From contig NZ_BLYC01000018.1 of NCBI RefSeq assembly GCF_019721995.1, positions 1 to 64,000 of the forward strand: a DNA stretch of 64,000 nucleotides, given 5' to 3'. Below the pieces are notes generated by a model, which saw only the letters and a list, made by a program, of their open reading frames with translations, searched no databases and was not told where the DNA came from. A program made the translations under genes and the position numbers. Origin of the DNA: Bathymodiolus japonicus methanotrophic gill symbiont. GTDB taxonomy: Bacteria > Pseudomonadota > Gammaproteobacteria > Methylococcales > Methylomonadaceae. Below are positions 8,339 to 17,706 of the stretch, piece by piece (positions within the stretch are counted from its first letter, which is position 1; each line of letters opens with the position of its first letter).

Positions 8339-10663
8339 TTATGCCAAGCTCTTTTTAAAAGCCTCAACCAGCTCTAAAACCTGCTGTTTGTAATCGTCTT
8401 TACCGGTATCATCCAGATTCATCCAGCGCAAGCGGTTAGCATTGGCAACTACGGTTACTGAAGACATTGCCATCGCTGCACCAGCTATCATTGGGCTTAA
8501 TAAAATACCAAATACCGGGTACAACAAGCCTGCGGCAATGGGTATGCTAAGTGAATTATAAATAAAGGCACCAAACAGGTTCTGCTGAATATTAGCCACC
8601 GTCGCTTTAGACAACAACATAGCTTCAGGTACTTTTTGTAATGAGCCTTGCAGGATCACAATATCTGCACTTTCGATCGCCACATCAGTACCGGTACCAA
8701 TCGCTATACCCACATCAGCCTGAGCGAGCGCGGGTGCATCGTTGATACCATCACCAACCATACCTACTACCTGCCCAGCTTGCTGTAACTCTTTGACAAT
8801 CGCAGCCTTATCTTCCGGTAAAACCTGTGCCCGTACTTCGCTAATACCCGCCTGTTTGGCGATTGCATCTGCAGTCACCGCATTATCGCCAGTCACCATT
8901 AAAACGCGTACACCCTGCTTTTGCAGTTTAACTATAGCTTCGGCGGAGTCCACTTTAATTGGATCAGCCACCGCAATAATACCGGCAATTTTCTTATCGA
9001 CCGCTAAAAACATCGCTGTTTGGCCTTGCTTTGATAGCGCCAGCATTTTATCTGTAAATGCTTCATAGCTAACGCCCTGCTCTTGCATCAGCGCTTCATT
9101 ACCAAATAACACAGCTTGACCCTTAATTATTGCCGAGACGCCATGCCCTGCAACTGCAGTAAATTTCTTCGCACGCGTTAATTTTAAGGACTTTTTATCC
9201 GCAGCATCCATAATCGCTGATGCCAAAGGATGTTCCGAGCCTTTTTCTATGCTTGCCGCTAATTGCAAGACCTTATCTGCCGAAAAATCAGCCAGTGCTT
9301 CAATCGTGGATACTGTCGGCTTGCCTGCGGTGACTGTGCCGGTTTTATCCAGTACCAGGGTGGTGATTTTGCCTGCAACTTGCAAGCCATCACCATTGCG
9401 AATCAGGATTCCAGATTGCGCCGAACTTCCTACTGCAACCATCACCGAAATAGGCGTTGCCAGTCCTAACGCACAAGGACAGGCGATCACTAATACAGTC
9501 ATAGCAGTTACAAAGGCATAGCCTAATGATGGCTCTGGCCCCCAAATATTCCAAATCATAAAAGTCAGGATAGAAATACACACCACCACCGGGACGAAAA
9601 TACTGGCAATCTTATCGGCTAGTTTTGCTAATTCTGGCTTACTACCCTGTGCCTGACGTACGCTTTTAATAATTTGCGCCAAAGCGGTATCTCGCCCAAT
9701 CCGGGTCGCCTGGTACAGAAAACTACCCTGCTGATTCATGGTACCTGCGGCAACAGTCGCACCAACCACTTTTTCTACGGGTAAAGGTTCACCGGTCAGC
9801 ATGGACTCATCGACGGTAGAATGCCCTTCTATCAGCTCACCATCCACCGCAATTTTTTCGCCCGGACGAACACGCAAGGTTTCACCTAAGCCCACTTCTT
9901 CGATGGGAATATCCAGTTCCTGCCCATCACGAACCACTCTCGCGGTACGTGGCTGCAAGCCAATCAAAGCACGAATCGCGCTGGATGTCTTGCCCCGGGC
10001 TTTGGTTTCCAGAGCTTGCCCAAAATTAATAAAGGCCAGAATAATAATTGATGCTTCAAAATACGCGTGCGCGGAAAGTGAAGGTAAGTATTCAGAATAA
10101 TCAATCACCACACAGGAATATAACCAGGCAGCACCTGTTCCTAAAGCGATCAGAGTGTCCATATTCGCCTGCCTGACCAGGATTGACTTCCACGCGCCGA
10201 CAAGAAATTGCCCACCGGAATAAATCAAGATAGCCAGAGTAATCAATGCGACTTCGGGCCAGAACCAATTGCCCGTTTCGGAGCCTATATCAGGGACACC
10301 TCCAAAATGGCCAACGACCATGAGTGGTATACCAAATATGGCCGCCACTGTTGCCTTGCGGACTAATTGCCGATAACGTGCCATTTCCTGTTCTTCCTGC
10401 TCGGCAGGGTCTTCAAAGCCCTCCATAACAGCACCATCATAGCCTGAGTCTTGCAACGATTTTTTCAGTAAATCAGCATCGACATCACCTTTAACAATGG
10501 CCGAGTGATCAGCAAAGTTCACTGTAACCGACGTAACACCGGGCACCGAATTTAAGGCTGTTTCTACAGCTGCTACGCATCCAGCACAACTCATGCCTAA
10601 GACTGACAAGCGAATTTCTGGATCGCTAGCATCCGCAGTTATAGTAGTATTATCTTCGCTCAT
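8339..10663 (-). CDS. copA: Copper-translocating P1B-type ATPase CopA
   Basis: The 774-residue protein has an N-terminal heavy-metal-associated domain with GMSCAGC. The membrane part includes the ion-binding CPC motif in [11 protein letters not shown], followed by the actuator TGE (LTGEPLP lies earlier), the phosphorylation motif DKTGT, the SEHPL nucleotide-site motif and [16 protein letters not shown]. These are the marks of a Cu(I)-exporting ATPase of the inner membrane. Only one HMA domain is present. The separate chaperone copZ lies 167 bases upstream on the same strand, so the two probably act together in copper export; copper homeostasis is expected to matter in a methanotroph. Confidence 0.95.
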   Translation of the reverse strand: MSEDNTTITADASDPEIRLSVLGMSCAGCVAAVETALNSVPGVTSVTVNFADHSAIVKGDVDADLLKKSLQDSGYDGAVMEGFEDPAEQEEQEMARYRQLVRKATVAAIFGIPLMVVGHFGGVPDIGSETGNWFWPEVALITLAILIYSGGQFLVGAWKSILVRQANMDTLIALGTGAAWLYSCVVIDYSEYLPSLSAHAYFEASIIILAFINFGQALETKARGKTSSAIRALIGLQPRTARVVRDGQELDIPIEEVGLGETLRVRPGEKIAVDGELIEGHSTVDESMLTGEPLPVEKVVGATVAAGTMNQQGSFLYQATRIGRDTALAQIIKSVRQAQGSKPELAKLADKIASIFVPVVVCISILTFMIWNIWGPEPSLGYAFVTAMTVLVIACPCALGLATPISVMVAVGSSAQSGILIRNGDGLQVAGKITTLVLDKTGTVTAGKPTVSTIEALADFSADKVLQLAASIEKGSEHPLASAIMDAADKKSLKLTRAKKFTAVAGHGVSAIIKGQAVLFGNEALMQEQGVSYEAFTDKMLALSKQGQTAMFLAVDKKIAGIIAVADPIKVDSAEAIVKLQKQGVRVLMVTGDNAVTADAIAKQAGISEVRAQVLPEDKAAIVKELQQAGQVVGMVGDGINDAPALAQADVGIAIGTGTDVAIESADIVILQGSLQKVPEAMLLSKATVANIQQNLFGAFIYNSLSIPIAAGLLYPVFGILLSPMIAGAAMAMSSVTVVANANRLRWMNLDDTGKDDYKQQVLELVEAFKKSLA

Positions 10664-10690
10664 ACTAATTCTCTCATTTCGTTACAAACT

Positions 10691-10790
10691 AGTGCAGCGC
10701 CGTGTTGGTTTAATGGATAAGGTGTTTCATAGACCACTAATTTAAAAATAAATTATAGTTATCTATGAATGAGTTCAACACGGTGCTGTA
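10691..10790. repeat. Imperfect inverted repeat between copZ and copA
   Basis: AGTGCAGCGCCGTGTTG at 10691-10707 and CAACACGGTGCTGTACT near 10773-10789 pair with two mismatches around a 65-base AT-rich spacer. It could be a tiny MITE or a regulatory structure in the copZ-copA message. It is not a recognisable CueR operator. Confidence 0.45.
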
Positions 10791-10830
10791 CTACAGCAAT
10801 CATGACGCCAGGATTTATTACCAAAATAGT

Positions 10831-11040
10831 TTAATCAACTACGGTAAACCCTGCATCTTCAATAATTTCGATAACATCATCCTCTTCAATCACTGCTTCA
10901 TCAAACTCTACTTCTACCCAATCTTCACTGTGATTGCCATCGACAGAAATAACACCATCTTTAGCCATTAATGCCTGTTTAATTGTGTTTTCACAACCAC
11001 CACATTTCATTCCAGTTACTTTTAGTTTTACTGTTGTCAT
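10831..11040 (-). CDS. copZ: CopZ-like heavy-metal-associated (HMA) copper chaperone
   Basis: A 69-residue single HMA domain with the metal-binding motif GMKCGGC near residues 10-16. The C-terminal half is unusually acidic (SEDWVEVEFDEAVIEEDDVIEIIEDAG), which would give a low pI. It would carry Cu(I) in the cytoplasm and hand it to CopA, whose gene follows. The fold order beta-alpha-beta-beta-alpha-beta fits the length. The metal is inferred from the neighbour. Confidence 0.85.
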   Translation of the reverse strand: MTTVKLKVTGMKCGGCENTIKQALMAKDGVISVDGNHSEDWVEVEFDEAVIEEDDVIEIIEDAGFTVVD

Positions 11041-11168
11041 TGCTAGTTCCCAAGTTGATTATAAGTTAACTGTATATCATACTCGACTGATAAACATTAA
11101 TCATGATATAAATTACCAGGAAATTCACCTCGGGTGAATAAATTATTCTCTTATTTAGATCTCAGCCC

Positions 11169-11615
11169 ATGCATCATAAAAATTTAATCAGCTACACACT
11201 TCTTTTTTTCTTTTTATTCAGCAGTCATTTACTTAGCGCTGCGGAACTCACTAATTTAACGCCTGACCAGCTAAACAGCGACTTAACAAAAGACGCGCTG
11301 GTTATCGACATACGCACTCCCCAGGAATGGCAGAATACCGGGATAATACCGGGGAGTCATCCACTCAGCTTCTTTGATCAAAATGGCAAGTACAATACCC
11401 AACAATGGTTGGCTGAAGTGCAAAAATTACAAACATCACCCAATCAGGAAATAATATTAGTCTGTCACTCAGGTGGGCGTAGTGGTAGAGTAGGAAAACT
11501 TTTAAGCGAAAAGCTTAATATGTCGAATGTATCGCACTTACAAAATGGTATTTCATCATGGATAAAAGAACAGCGTCCTACAGAAAAAGTGTGTACTCCC
11601 ACCCAAACTTGTTAA
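11169..11615 (+). CDS. Periplasmic rhodanese-like protein
   Basis: A 148-residue protein with a signal peptide (MHHKNLISYTLLFFFLFSSHLLSAA) and one rhodanese domain. The active-site loop CHSGGRSG contains the catalytic Cys near residue 99. It would move sulfane sulfur or bind thiol-linked substrates in the periplasm; the natural substrate is unknown. A short Cys-containing tail (VCTPTQTC) is unusual and could bind metal or form a disulfide. It is followed after four bases by hflD, perhaps in one transcript. Confidence 0.85.
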   Translation: MHHKNLISYTLLFFFLFSSHLLSAAELTNLTPDQLNSDLTKDALVIDIRTPQEWQNTGIIPGSHPLSFFDQNGKYNTQQWLAEVQKLQTSPNQEIILVCHSGGRSGRVGKLLSEKLNMSNVSHLQNGISSWIKEQRPTEKVCTPTQTC

Positions 11616-11619
11616 ACCC

Positions 11620-12264
11620 ATGTCTTTCAAAACCATAACCTATCAAACAATTGCGCTTGCAGGCATCGCCCAGGCAACTTATCTGGTACAACAACTGGCA
11701 ACAACCGGCAAAGCTGATAAAAATGTCATTCAGGCCAGCCTGGGTAGTTTGCTCGCCCTGGACCCGGAAAATCCGGTAGATATCTATGGCGGACTCTCGG
11801 GGGTTAAGCTGGGGCTGGAACAGTTGCAGATGCAATTCAAAACTCATAGCGTCCCTAATCCCGAAGTTGCTCGGTATGCCGCTTCGCTGGTGTTTCTGGA
11901 AACTGGTTTTTCGGCCAATCAAGCGATGCTAAAAACAGTACGCGACAAACTCAAAGTCGCCCAGGCTCAAAGCGAGCACTTTGGACTAATGCATGAAAAT
12001 GTTATTGCCAATCTGGCGGATATTTATCATAGTACCATTAGCACCATGTCCCCGCGTATTATGGTTAATGGCGACCAGACCTATCTCTCATCACCGGATG
12101 TGATTAACAAGATCAGGGCACTATTATTGAGTGGCATACGTTCGGCCATGTTATGGAAGCAATGTGGCGGGAGCCGCTGGCGCTTTATATTTTTTAGACA
12201 AAAAATTCGTACCGAAATTGATTTTTTATTAGCCGAATTAGGTGAAGAAAAAACGGCCTCATAG
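11620..12264 (+). CDS. hflD: High-frequency lysogenization protein HflD homolog
   Basis: The 214-residue, mostly helical protein matches HflD from the start (IALAGIAQATYLVQQLA) through ENPVDIYGGLSGVKLGLEQL to IRALLLSGIRSAMLWKQ-GGSRW. HflD is a peripheral inner-membrane protein known for binding phage lambda CII in E. coli; its general role is unclear. It usually follows mnmA, which is not present here. The gene ends inside a REP-like hairpin at 12263. Confidence 0.9.
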   Translation: MSFKTITYQTIALAGIAQATYLVQQLATTGKADKNVIQASLGSLLALDPENPVDIYGGLSGVKLGLEQLQMQFKTHSVPNPEVARYAASLVFLETGFSANQAMLKTVRDKLKVAQAQSEHFGLMHENVIANLADIYHSTISTMSPRIMVNGDQTYLSSPDVINKIRALLLSGIRSAMLWKQCGGSRWRFIFFRQKIRTEIDFLLAELGEEKTAS

Positions 12265-12280
12265 CGGACTGAAGTCCGCT
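12263..12280. repeat. REP-like palindrome AGCGGACTGAAGTCCGCT
   Basis: Perfect 8-bp stem overlapping the hflD stop region and lying between two converging genes. Related palindromes occur at 35931-35990 and 62316. Confidence 0.7.
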
Positions 12281-12291
12281 CTACCTAGGCC

Positions 12292-12852
12292 TTATTCTTT
12301 ACCAGCCTGTATAGCCTGCTCCAGTAAACCTTGCATTTTCTTGATCCCCATTTCGCGGGTAAGCCGGATGTTATTCCGGGGAATATTTTCCGGATTTTTA
12401 TATTGCGCTAAAGCAGATTCGATACTTTGCTCTCTAAGCAAATGGAAGATTGGGTAAGGTGCCCGATTGGTAAAATTTTCCGGATCATCTGCATCGCACT
12501 CTGCAAAACAATAATCTGGGTGAAAGCTGGCTAATTGGTAGACGCCTTCATAACCCTGCTCATGCATTTCCTCATTCGCGATATCCAGCACATCCAGAAA
12601 ATTATCGAAGTCCTGTAATGAATTTGTGAAAATAAGTAATGTGGTTGCTATTTCAGCCTGTGTGTCCAGCCGTTTAGCTTCAATGATCAGGTTTTCCAGG
12701 CAACACTCCAGCGACTCTGCATCACTGACTTGAAAATGGATTTTACCCTGCTCAAAAACAGACTTGGCAAAGGGGCAAAAATTAAGCCCGATAACGACAT
12801 GCTCTAGCCAATAGCGGGTTTGCACAATGACCTGTTTAATCTGGATGTTCAT
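12292..12852 (-). CDS. DUF1415 family protein
   Basis: A 186-residue protein matching DUF1415: WLEHVVIGLNFCPFAKSVFEQGKIHFQVS near the N-terminus and QLASFHPDYCFAECDADDPENFTNRAPYPIFHLLRE in the middle. The family has no established function. It follows mlaA by three bases on the same strand, suggesting co-transcription. Length is normal for the family. Confidence 0.88.
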   Translation of the reverse strand: MNIQIKQVIVQTRYWLEHVVIGLNFCPFAKSVFEQGKIHFQVSDAESLECCLENLIIEAKRLDTQAEIATTLLIFTNSLQDFDNFLDVLDIANEEMHEQGYEGVYQLASFHPDYCFAECDADDPENFTNRAPYPIFHLLREQSIESALAQYKNPENIPRNNIRLTREMGIKKMQGLLEQAIQAGKE

Positions 12853-12855
12853 GGC

Positions 12856-13644
12856 CTACAGATTAATATCTAAATCGTCATCTAGCAGATCCAGGTCTTC
12901 ATCATCAAAAGAGTCATTCAGCTCAGGCAACAAGATATCTGTCTCCGCATTCGCGCCTTCAGAGATCTGGTAATCCCGCCATTGTATGTATGATGCACGC
13001 ATAAATAGATAGGGATCAACCGCAGCCTCGTCAATGAATTTTAGCGACTGGTCAGCATTAGAACGTGAATTTAACAGGTCTAATACCTGTATCGGCCAGA
13101 CCAGATAACTAACTGGACTGGCAGCAGCATCAACAATCTTTCCGGGAATGCCTCGATAAGACGAAGGGCCTAATACCGGGATAACCACATACTCGCCACG
13201 CGGTACTCCCCAGACGGCCATGGTTTGCGAAAAATCTTCTTCATGATACTCAATTTCTGCATAGCTGGCGACATCGATCAAGCCACCTAAGCCCAGTAAT
13301 GAATTGATAACAAAGCGCTCAAAGTCTTCACCTGCTGGCCTCTCTTTTCCCTGTAAAGCATCATTGATCACAGTTCTGGGCTCTTTTAGATTAGTAAAGA
13401 AATTGGCAATGGTGCCACTTACCAAGTCCGGAAGAACAAACTGATAAACAGTGGCTAGCGGTGAAGAAATATAAGTATCTACACCTCTATTAAATGCATA
13501 GGTTTTACGGTTAATACGCTCATGTGGATCATCAGGATTAATGACGACTACTTCTTTTTCTTTAGGTTCGCTATTGCTGGCACAGGCGACTAATAAAAAA
13601 ATGCCCGCAACAGCTAAAAAACGCGATAATTGTCGAATCATCAA
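12856..13644 (-). CDS. mlaA: MlaA (VacJ) family outer-membrane lipoprotein
   Basis: The 262-residue protein has a lipoprotein signal with the lipobox LLVAC (Cys21). The mature part has the MlaA hallmarks DPHERINRKTYAFNRGVD, FFTNLKEPRTVINDALQGK and GEYVVIPVLGPSSYRGIPGKIVDAAASP. MlaA removes misplaced phospholipids from the outer leaflet of the outer membrane and passes them to MlaC. Here it sits directly before hpnM (an MlaC homolog) and the hopanoid genes, so it may serve hopanoid transport. The C-terminus is very acidic (DDEDLDLLDDDLDINL). Confidence 0.93.
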   Translation of the reverse strand: MMIRQLSRFLAVAGIFLLVACASNSEPKEKEVVVINPDDPHERINRKTYAFNRGVDTYISSPLATVYQFVLPDLVSGTIANFFTNLKEPRTVINDALQGKERPAGEDFERFVINSLLGLGGLIDVASYAEIEYHEEDFSQTMAVWGVPRGEYVVIPVLGPSSYRGIPGKIVDAAASPVSYLVWPIQVLDLLNSRSNADQSLKFIDEAAVDPYLFMRASYIQWRDYQISEGANAETDILLPELNDSFDDEDLDLLDDDLDINL

Positions 13645-13659
13645 AAAGCAAAAAACTGG

Positions 13660-14268
13660 TTAATTAGAGAATTTCTCAATTTTAGCAGAAAGCTCCGTTA
13701 ATAATGCATCAAAACCTGATCTTTGTATCACCGCAACATACTCAGAGCGTTTCAACGCTAGGTCACTGACTCCCTGGGTTATGATATTGATAATGCGCCA
13801 GTCATCGCCGGTCTTTTTCAACAGATAATCCATACTGACATCTTTATCATCTGGTAGCACTAAAAATGTATGCACATAAATTTGCCCTGGAGATAATTGC
13901 TTGGCCGATACAACCTTAAAACTTTGTCCCGAGAAACTATTAAAATAATGCGCATAGGATGCAATACTTAAAGTGCTAAACTTTCGGATGAGCTCTTTTT
14001 TCTGCTCGGTTGTTAGCGTCTTCCATTCTTTGCTAACCACAATACGAGTAATTTTAGTTAAATCATGGCTCTTGATTACTGCGGGTTTAAATATTGCAAA
14101 GCGCTGCTCAAAATCAAGCTTGTCTCCCTGCTGCATGACATTCAGTATCACTGCCTGAAAGTCGGTTACCACCTTAGTTGCAGCTGCTGTTTCAGCATCC
14201 TCTGCAAACCCTGTCGAAGTAAAACAAAATAAAAAAAACATCATTATCACTTTTCTAATTGGCATCAT
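13660..14268 (-). CDS. hpnM: HpnM, MlaC/Ttg2-like periplasmic lipid-binding protein
   Basis: A 202-residue protein with a signal peptide ending near TGFAED and an MlaC-type fold (family once called toluene tolerance Ttg2). Recognisable segments include FSTLSIASYAHYFNSFSGQSFKVVS and DWRIINIITQGVSDLALKRSEY. MlaC proteins shuttle lipids through the periplasm. In hopanoid clusters the member next to hpnH/hpnB is named HpnM. It lies 15 bases upstream of mlaA in the same direction. Confidence 0.9.
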   Translation of the reverse strand: MMPIRKVIMMFFLFCFTSTGFAEDAETAAATKVVTDFQAVILNVMQQGDKLDFEQRFAIFKPAVIKSHDLTKITRIVVSKEWKTLTTEQKKELIRKFSTLSIASYAHYFNSFSGQSFKVVSAKQLSPGQIYVHTFLVLPDDKDVSMDYLLKKTGDDWRIINIITQGVSDLALKRSEYVAVIQRSGFDALLTELSAKIEKFSN

Positions 14269-14274
14269 TCTGTC

Positions 14275-15143
14275 TTAACCTTTCTGATAAATTCGACCTT
14301 TCCAGCGTGAACGCTCGCCTCGCCAGTAACGCATGGCAGATGTCCAGGTCATTAATAAATACAAGCCAGCAATCACTGGCATACACAAAGCCCACATCCT
14401 GTTGAGCGCATAAAAACGTAAAGTAGGCAGATAAAGCCCCAACATAATTAAAAGCGCAAGCATAGAAAACAGCCAGGCAATCCCGGTAAAGTTAAACACG
14501 CCATACCCCCTATTACATGCAACGCCTGAGTATCCACCAGGATACATCCACCTGCAGCTGCAGCCACTTTACTCTCGGGCTTATTCGCCAGTGCAAAGGG
14601 ATAGAGCATTTTAAAAAAGTAAATAAATGCGAGCATCAGCATTTTTTCCCAAAGACTATCGACTTGAAGCATCGCCATCAGGGAGACAAACTGCAAGCCC
14701 TCTGCATCACGCTTTGCTTTTAAAGCAGCTAACAAGCCCAGCATAAGTAAAATATCTGCATCCAGCAATAAAGTTAGCCGCGTTTGCACCGCCTGCAAGC
14801 CCTGCTCCTGCGCCCATAATTTTCCGCTCCAGCCAGCGGTGCAGAACTGATTACCTGTAAATTATTCAGCCCTGCCTGTTGCGCAGTTTCTGCCGTACCA
14901 TCAGTCGACTCATCATCAACCAGAATAATATGGCAAGCCCTGTCCTTGCACCTTCAAGCCTTGCAGCGTACCAGCAATAACATCGGCTTCATTGCGCGCA
15001 GGAATAACCACCGTTATATCGCTTAAATCCAGCGCCTGTTGCTGAACGACTTCCAGCATTTCTCTGCAACGCCACGACTGCCACGGAAGCAGTGCAGTAA
15101 GCATCCAGATAAAAGCCGACAGCCCAGCGACTACCTCAGTCAT
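14275..15143 (-). pseudogene. hpnB: Hopene-associated glycosyltransferase HpnB, broken
   Basis: Three frames together carry a family 2 glycosyltransferase of the HpnB type. First is MTEVVAGLSAFIWMLTALLPW with VVIPARNEADVIAGTL (15143-14916). Next, in another frame, are ILVDDESTDGT and LLLDADI. Then come FVSLMAMLQ, FFKMLYPFAL and AAAAGGCILV, and lastly YLPTLRFYALNRMWALCMPV and the C-terminus KGRIYQKG. At least three frameshifts are needed, and the stretch after HVIGGMA that should hold the D-D-C acceptor motif is missing (roughly 80-90 residues). The deletion makes true inactivation likely even if some indels are sequencing errors. HpnB is thought to glycosylate hopanoid side chains. Confidence 0.8.
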
Positions 15144-15159
15144 TAGCGTAGTAACAAGC

Positions 15160-16266
15160 TTAGACTTCTACTTTTACCGGTATATCATTCAGTGTCGGCG
15201 TCGCAGGCTTAAACGTCGGCACCTGCACTATACCCCCTTCCGTTCTCGGTCCGCGTATCGCTGCACCCAGTGCTTTCAAAGGATGCGCTAGAGTATCTTC
15301 TACAGCTGTCGCTTCATAGCCACAATGCGCCATACAGCCTTCGCACTTAGGATTTTTTCCCGCGCCATATTTATCCCAGTCAGTACTATCCATCATTTCC
15401 TGAAAGCTATCGACATAGCCTTCATCAGATAATAAATAACAAGGCTTCTGCCAGCCAAAAACATTACGCGTTGGATTACCCCACGGTGTGCAATCGTATT
15501 GCTGATTACCGGCAAGAAAGTCCAGGTAAAGCGAAGAGTGATTTAATTTCCAGTTTTTATTCTTTCCAATAGCGAAAATACCCCGGAATAACTCTTTTGC
15601 CGCCTGACTGGAAATAAATGAGTCCTGATCCGGTGCATCTTCATAACTAAAACCCGGTGCCATGGTAATTCCTTCAACACCTAACTTTGTTGCATAATCC
15701 AGAAAATCAGCAACTTCCTGCGATGTTTCTCCCTGAAATAAGGTGCAGTTAATAGTTACTCTAAAGCCTTTGTCTAGCGCCATTTTGATGGCTTCTACCG
15801 CAATATCGAATATTCCATCCTGGCACACCGAGGCATCATGCCTAGCTTGATTACCATCAAGATGCACAGAAAAAGTCAGATACGGCGACGGGGTGTAATC
15901 CTTGATTTTCTTTTTTAACAACAAGGCATTGGTACAAAGATAAATAAACTTCTTACGCTTAACGATACCGGCAACAATTTCGGGCATTTCTTTGTGGATT
16001 AAAGGCTCTCCACCAGGAATAGACACCATCGGCGCACCACATTCATCCACTGCCTGCAAACATTCTTCAACGGATAGGCGCTTGTTTAAAATATCGTCAG
16101 GGTAAGCAATTTTTCCGCAACCTGCACACTCCAGATTACAACGGAATAAAGGCTCTAACATTAATACCAAAGGGTACTTACCCACCCCTTTGAATTTTTG
16201 CTTCATTAAATATGTACCCACAGCTATCTGCTGTCTTAATGGAACACCCATAAACTTTAACTCCAA
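15160..16266 (-). CDS. hpnH: HpnH, adenosylhopane-forming radical SAM protein
   Basis: The 368-residue protein has the radical SAM cluster motif CNLECAGC near residue 43 (C-x3-C-x2-C), followed by VSIPGGEPLIHKEMP. C-terminal cysteines (PKCEGCMAHCGYEA) belong to the family-specific domain. HpnH joins the adenosyl group of SAM to diploptene, giving adenosylhopane, the first step of extended hopanoid synthesis. Full length, no damage. It is divergent from the sqs-shc operon, with 352 bases between them. Confidence 0.96.
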   Translation of the reverse strand: MELKFMGVPLRQQIAVGTYLMKQKFKGVGKYPLVLMLEPLFRCNLECAGCGKIAYPDDILNKRLSVEECLQAVDECGAPMVSIPGGEPLIHKEMPEIVAGIVKRKKFIYLCTNALLLKKKIKDYTPSPYLTFSVHLDGNQARHDASVCQDGIFDIAVEAIKMALDKGFRVTINCTLFQGETSQEVADFLDYATKLGVEGITMAPGFSYEDAPDQDSFISSQAAKELFRGIFAIGKNKNWKLNHSSLYLDFLAGNQQYDCTPWGNPTRNVFGWQKPCYLLSDEGYVDSFQEMMDSTDWDKYGAGKNPKCEGCMAHCGYEATAVEDTLAHPLKALGAAIRGPRTEGGIVQVPTFKPATPTLNDIPVKVEV

Positions 16267-16618
16267 ATCTGGTAAATAGTGATAACTTAATAAAGTTGCA
16301 AATATGCAACAAAAAAGAAAAGCTGGAAAATAGTCTTTAAAATCCGCTGCAGACTTCCATTAACAATTCCTAATAACTGCCTAGCATACTATTTTTAAAA
16401 GACCAACACCAGTTTGAAAGCGATTTTTTCTCATAAAAACAACAAAATCTCAGTCATTAAATTGCCAATACGTGCAATCTAGCGGATTATTTATACGACA
16501 AAAATGTAACTTTTTCGCAAAAAAACAACATCTTTTGTGTTTACGCCACAGACAGTCTATAATTTGCCACTAAATTTTGTTTTTTCCAACTACTACACCT
16601 TAAAAATATACAGACTGC
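16267..16618. promoter_or_regulatory. Divergent intergenic region between hpnH and the sqs-shc operon
   Basis: 352 bases, AT-rich with several A-runs (for example around 16500-16530), no gene seen. It must carry both promoters of the divergent hopanoid operons. I cannot identify a specific operator. Confidence 0.5.
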
Positions 16619-17698
16619 ATGACTGACTCTCAAATTTCACTTGAAAACCCAGAATCGCTTTTAGCTGCCTCTGTTGATGAATTTCAGGCTATATTACTTG
16701 AAGGCGTGTCGCGCACATTCGCACTAACCATTCCCCAGCTACCAGCAGGATTATACTCTGCCGTAGCAAATGCTTACCTGCTATGCCGCATCGTAGATAC
16801 CGTTGAAGATGAAGTTTCTCTGAACTTTGAGCAAAAGCTGGAATTCTGTAGCCGCTTTATAGACGTCGTTAGAACAGGTGAAGATGCAATTGGTTTTGCA
16901 ACAGACCTGGCACCACTTCTATCAGGCCAGACCATTCCAGCTGAACACGTACTTATCCAGCTAACCCCCCGGGTAATCGAGATTACCCATAGCTTTGCCC
17001 CTGAACAAATTGATGCACTACTCAACTGCGTTGAAACCATGGCAAAAGGCATGCCTGTGTATCAGGGCATGGATTTAAAGGGTGGTCTGGCAACCCTGCA
17101 GGATATGAATGAATATTGTTATTATGTTGCAGGCTGTGTGGGTGAAATGCTGGCAAAATTATTCTGCCATTACTCACCCGCAATTGACCAACACCGCGAA
17201 CAGTTACTGGAATTATCTGTTTCCTTTGGCCAAGGCTTGCAGATGACCAATATTTTAAAAGACATCTGGGATGATGCCGAGCGAGGCGTGTGCTGGCTAC
17301 CCCAGGATATTTTTACAGAAACAGGCTTTGACCTGAAAAAACTGAATACAGCTACCGATAGTGCTGAATTTCGCCTCGGCTTAGAACATCTGATCAGCAT
17401 CGCGCAAGGCCATTTAAAAGATGCCCTCACTTATACTCAGCTACTACCACGTAATGAAACCGGCATGCGTAACTTCTGTCTGTGGGCATTAGGTATGGCA
17501 GTACTCACCCTCAATGAAATTAAACAAAACCTGAATTTCAAGGATTCCAGTGAAGTCAAAATCACACGTAAAAGTGTTAAGCAGACTATTCTGACAACCA
17601 GGATTATTGGCCGTAGCAACTTATTACTCTCGCTACTTTTTGATCTAAAAAGTAAAAATCTGGTCTGCAAAGACTGGCAATATCAAGCAAACAAGTAA
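16619..17698 (+). CDS. Squalene/phytoene synthase family protein (probable squalene synthase)
   Basis: A 359-residue trans-isoprenyl diphosphate synthase. It has two Asp-rich Mg-diphosphate motifs: DTVEDE (Asp60/Asp64) and DIWDDAE near residue 217, plus the conserved SRTFALTIPQLP near the start. These proteins couple two farnesyl diphosphates head to head. Its place nine bases before shc argues for squalene as product. No hpnC, hpnD or hpnE is seen in the window, so a single-enzyme squalene synthase route is plausible, though HpnD-like activity cannot be excluded from sequence alone. Confidence 0.88.
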   Translation: MTDSQISLENPESLLAASVDEFQAILLEGVSRTFALTIPQLPAGLYSAVANAYLLCRIVDTVEDEVSLNFEQKLEFCSRFIDVVRTGEDAIGFATDLAPLLSGQTIPAEHVLIQLTPRVIEITHSFAPEQIDALLNCVETMAKGMPVYQGMDLKGGLATLQDMNEYCYYVAGCVGEMLAKLFCHYSPAIDQHREQLLELSVSFGQGLQMTNILKDIWDDAERGVCWLPQDIFTETGFDLKKLNTATDSAEFRLGLEHLISIAQGHLKDALTYTQLLPRNETGMRNFCLWALGMAVLTLNEIKQNLNFKDSSEVKITRKSVKQTILTTRIIGRSNLLLSLLFDLKSKNLVCKDWQYQANK

Positions 17699-17706
17699 GT
17701 CGCACT

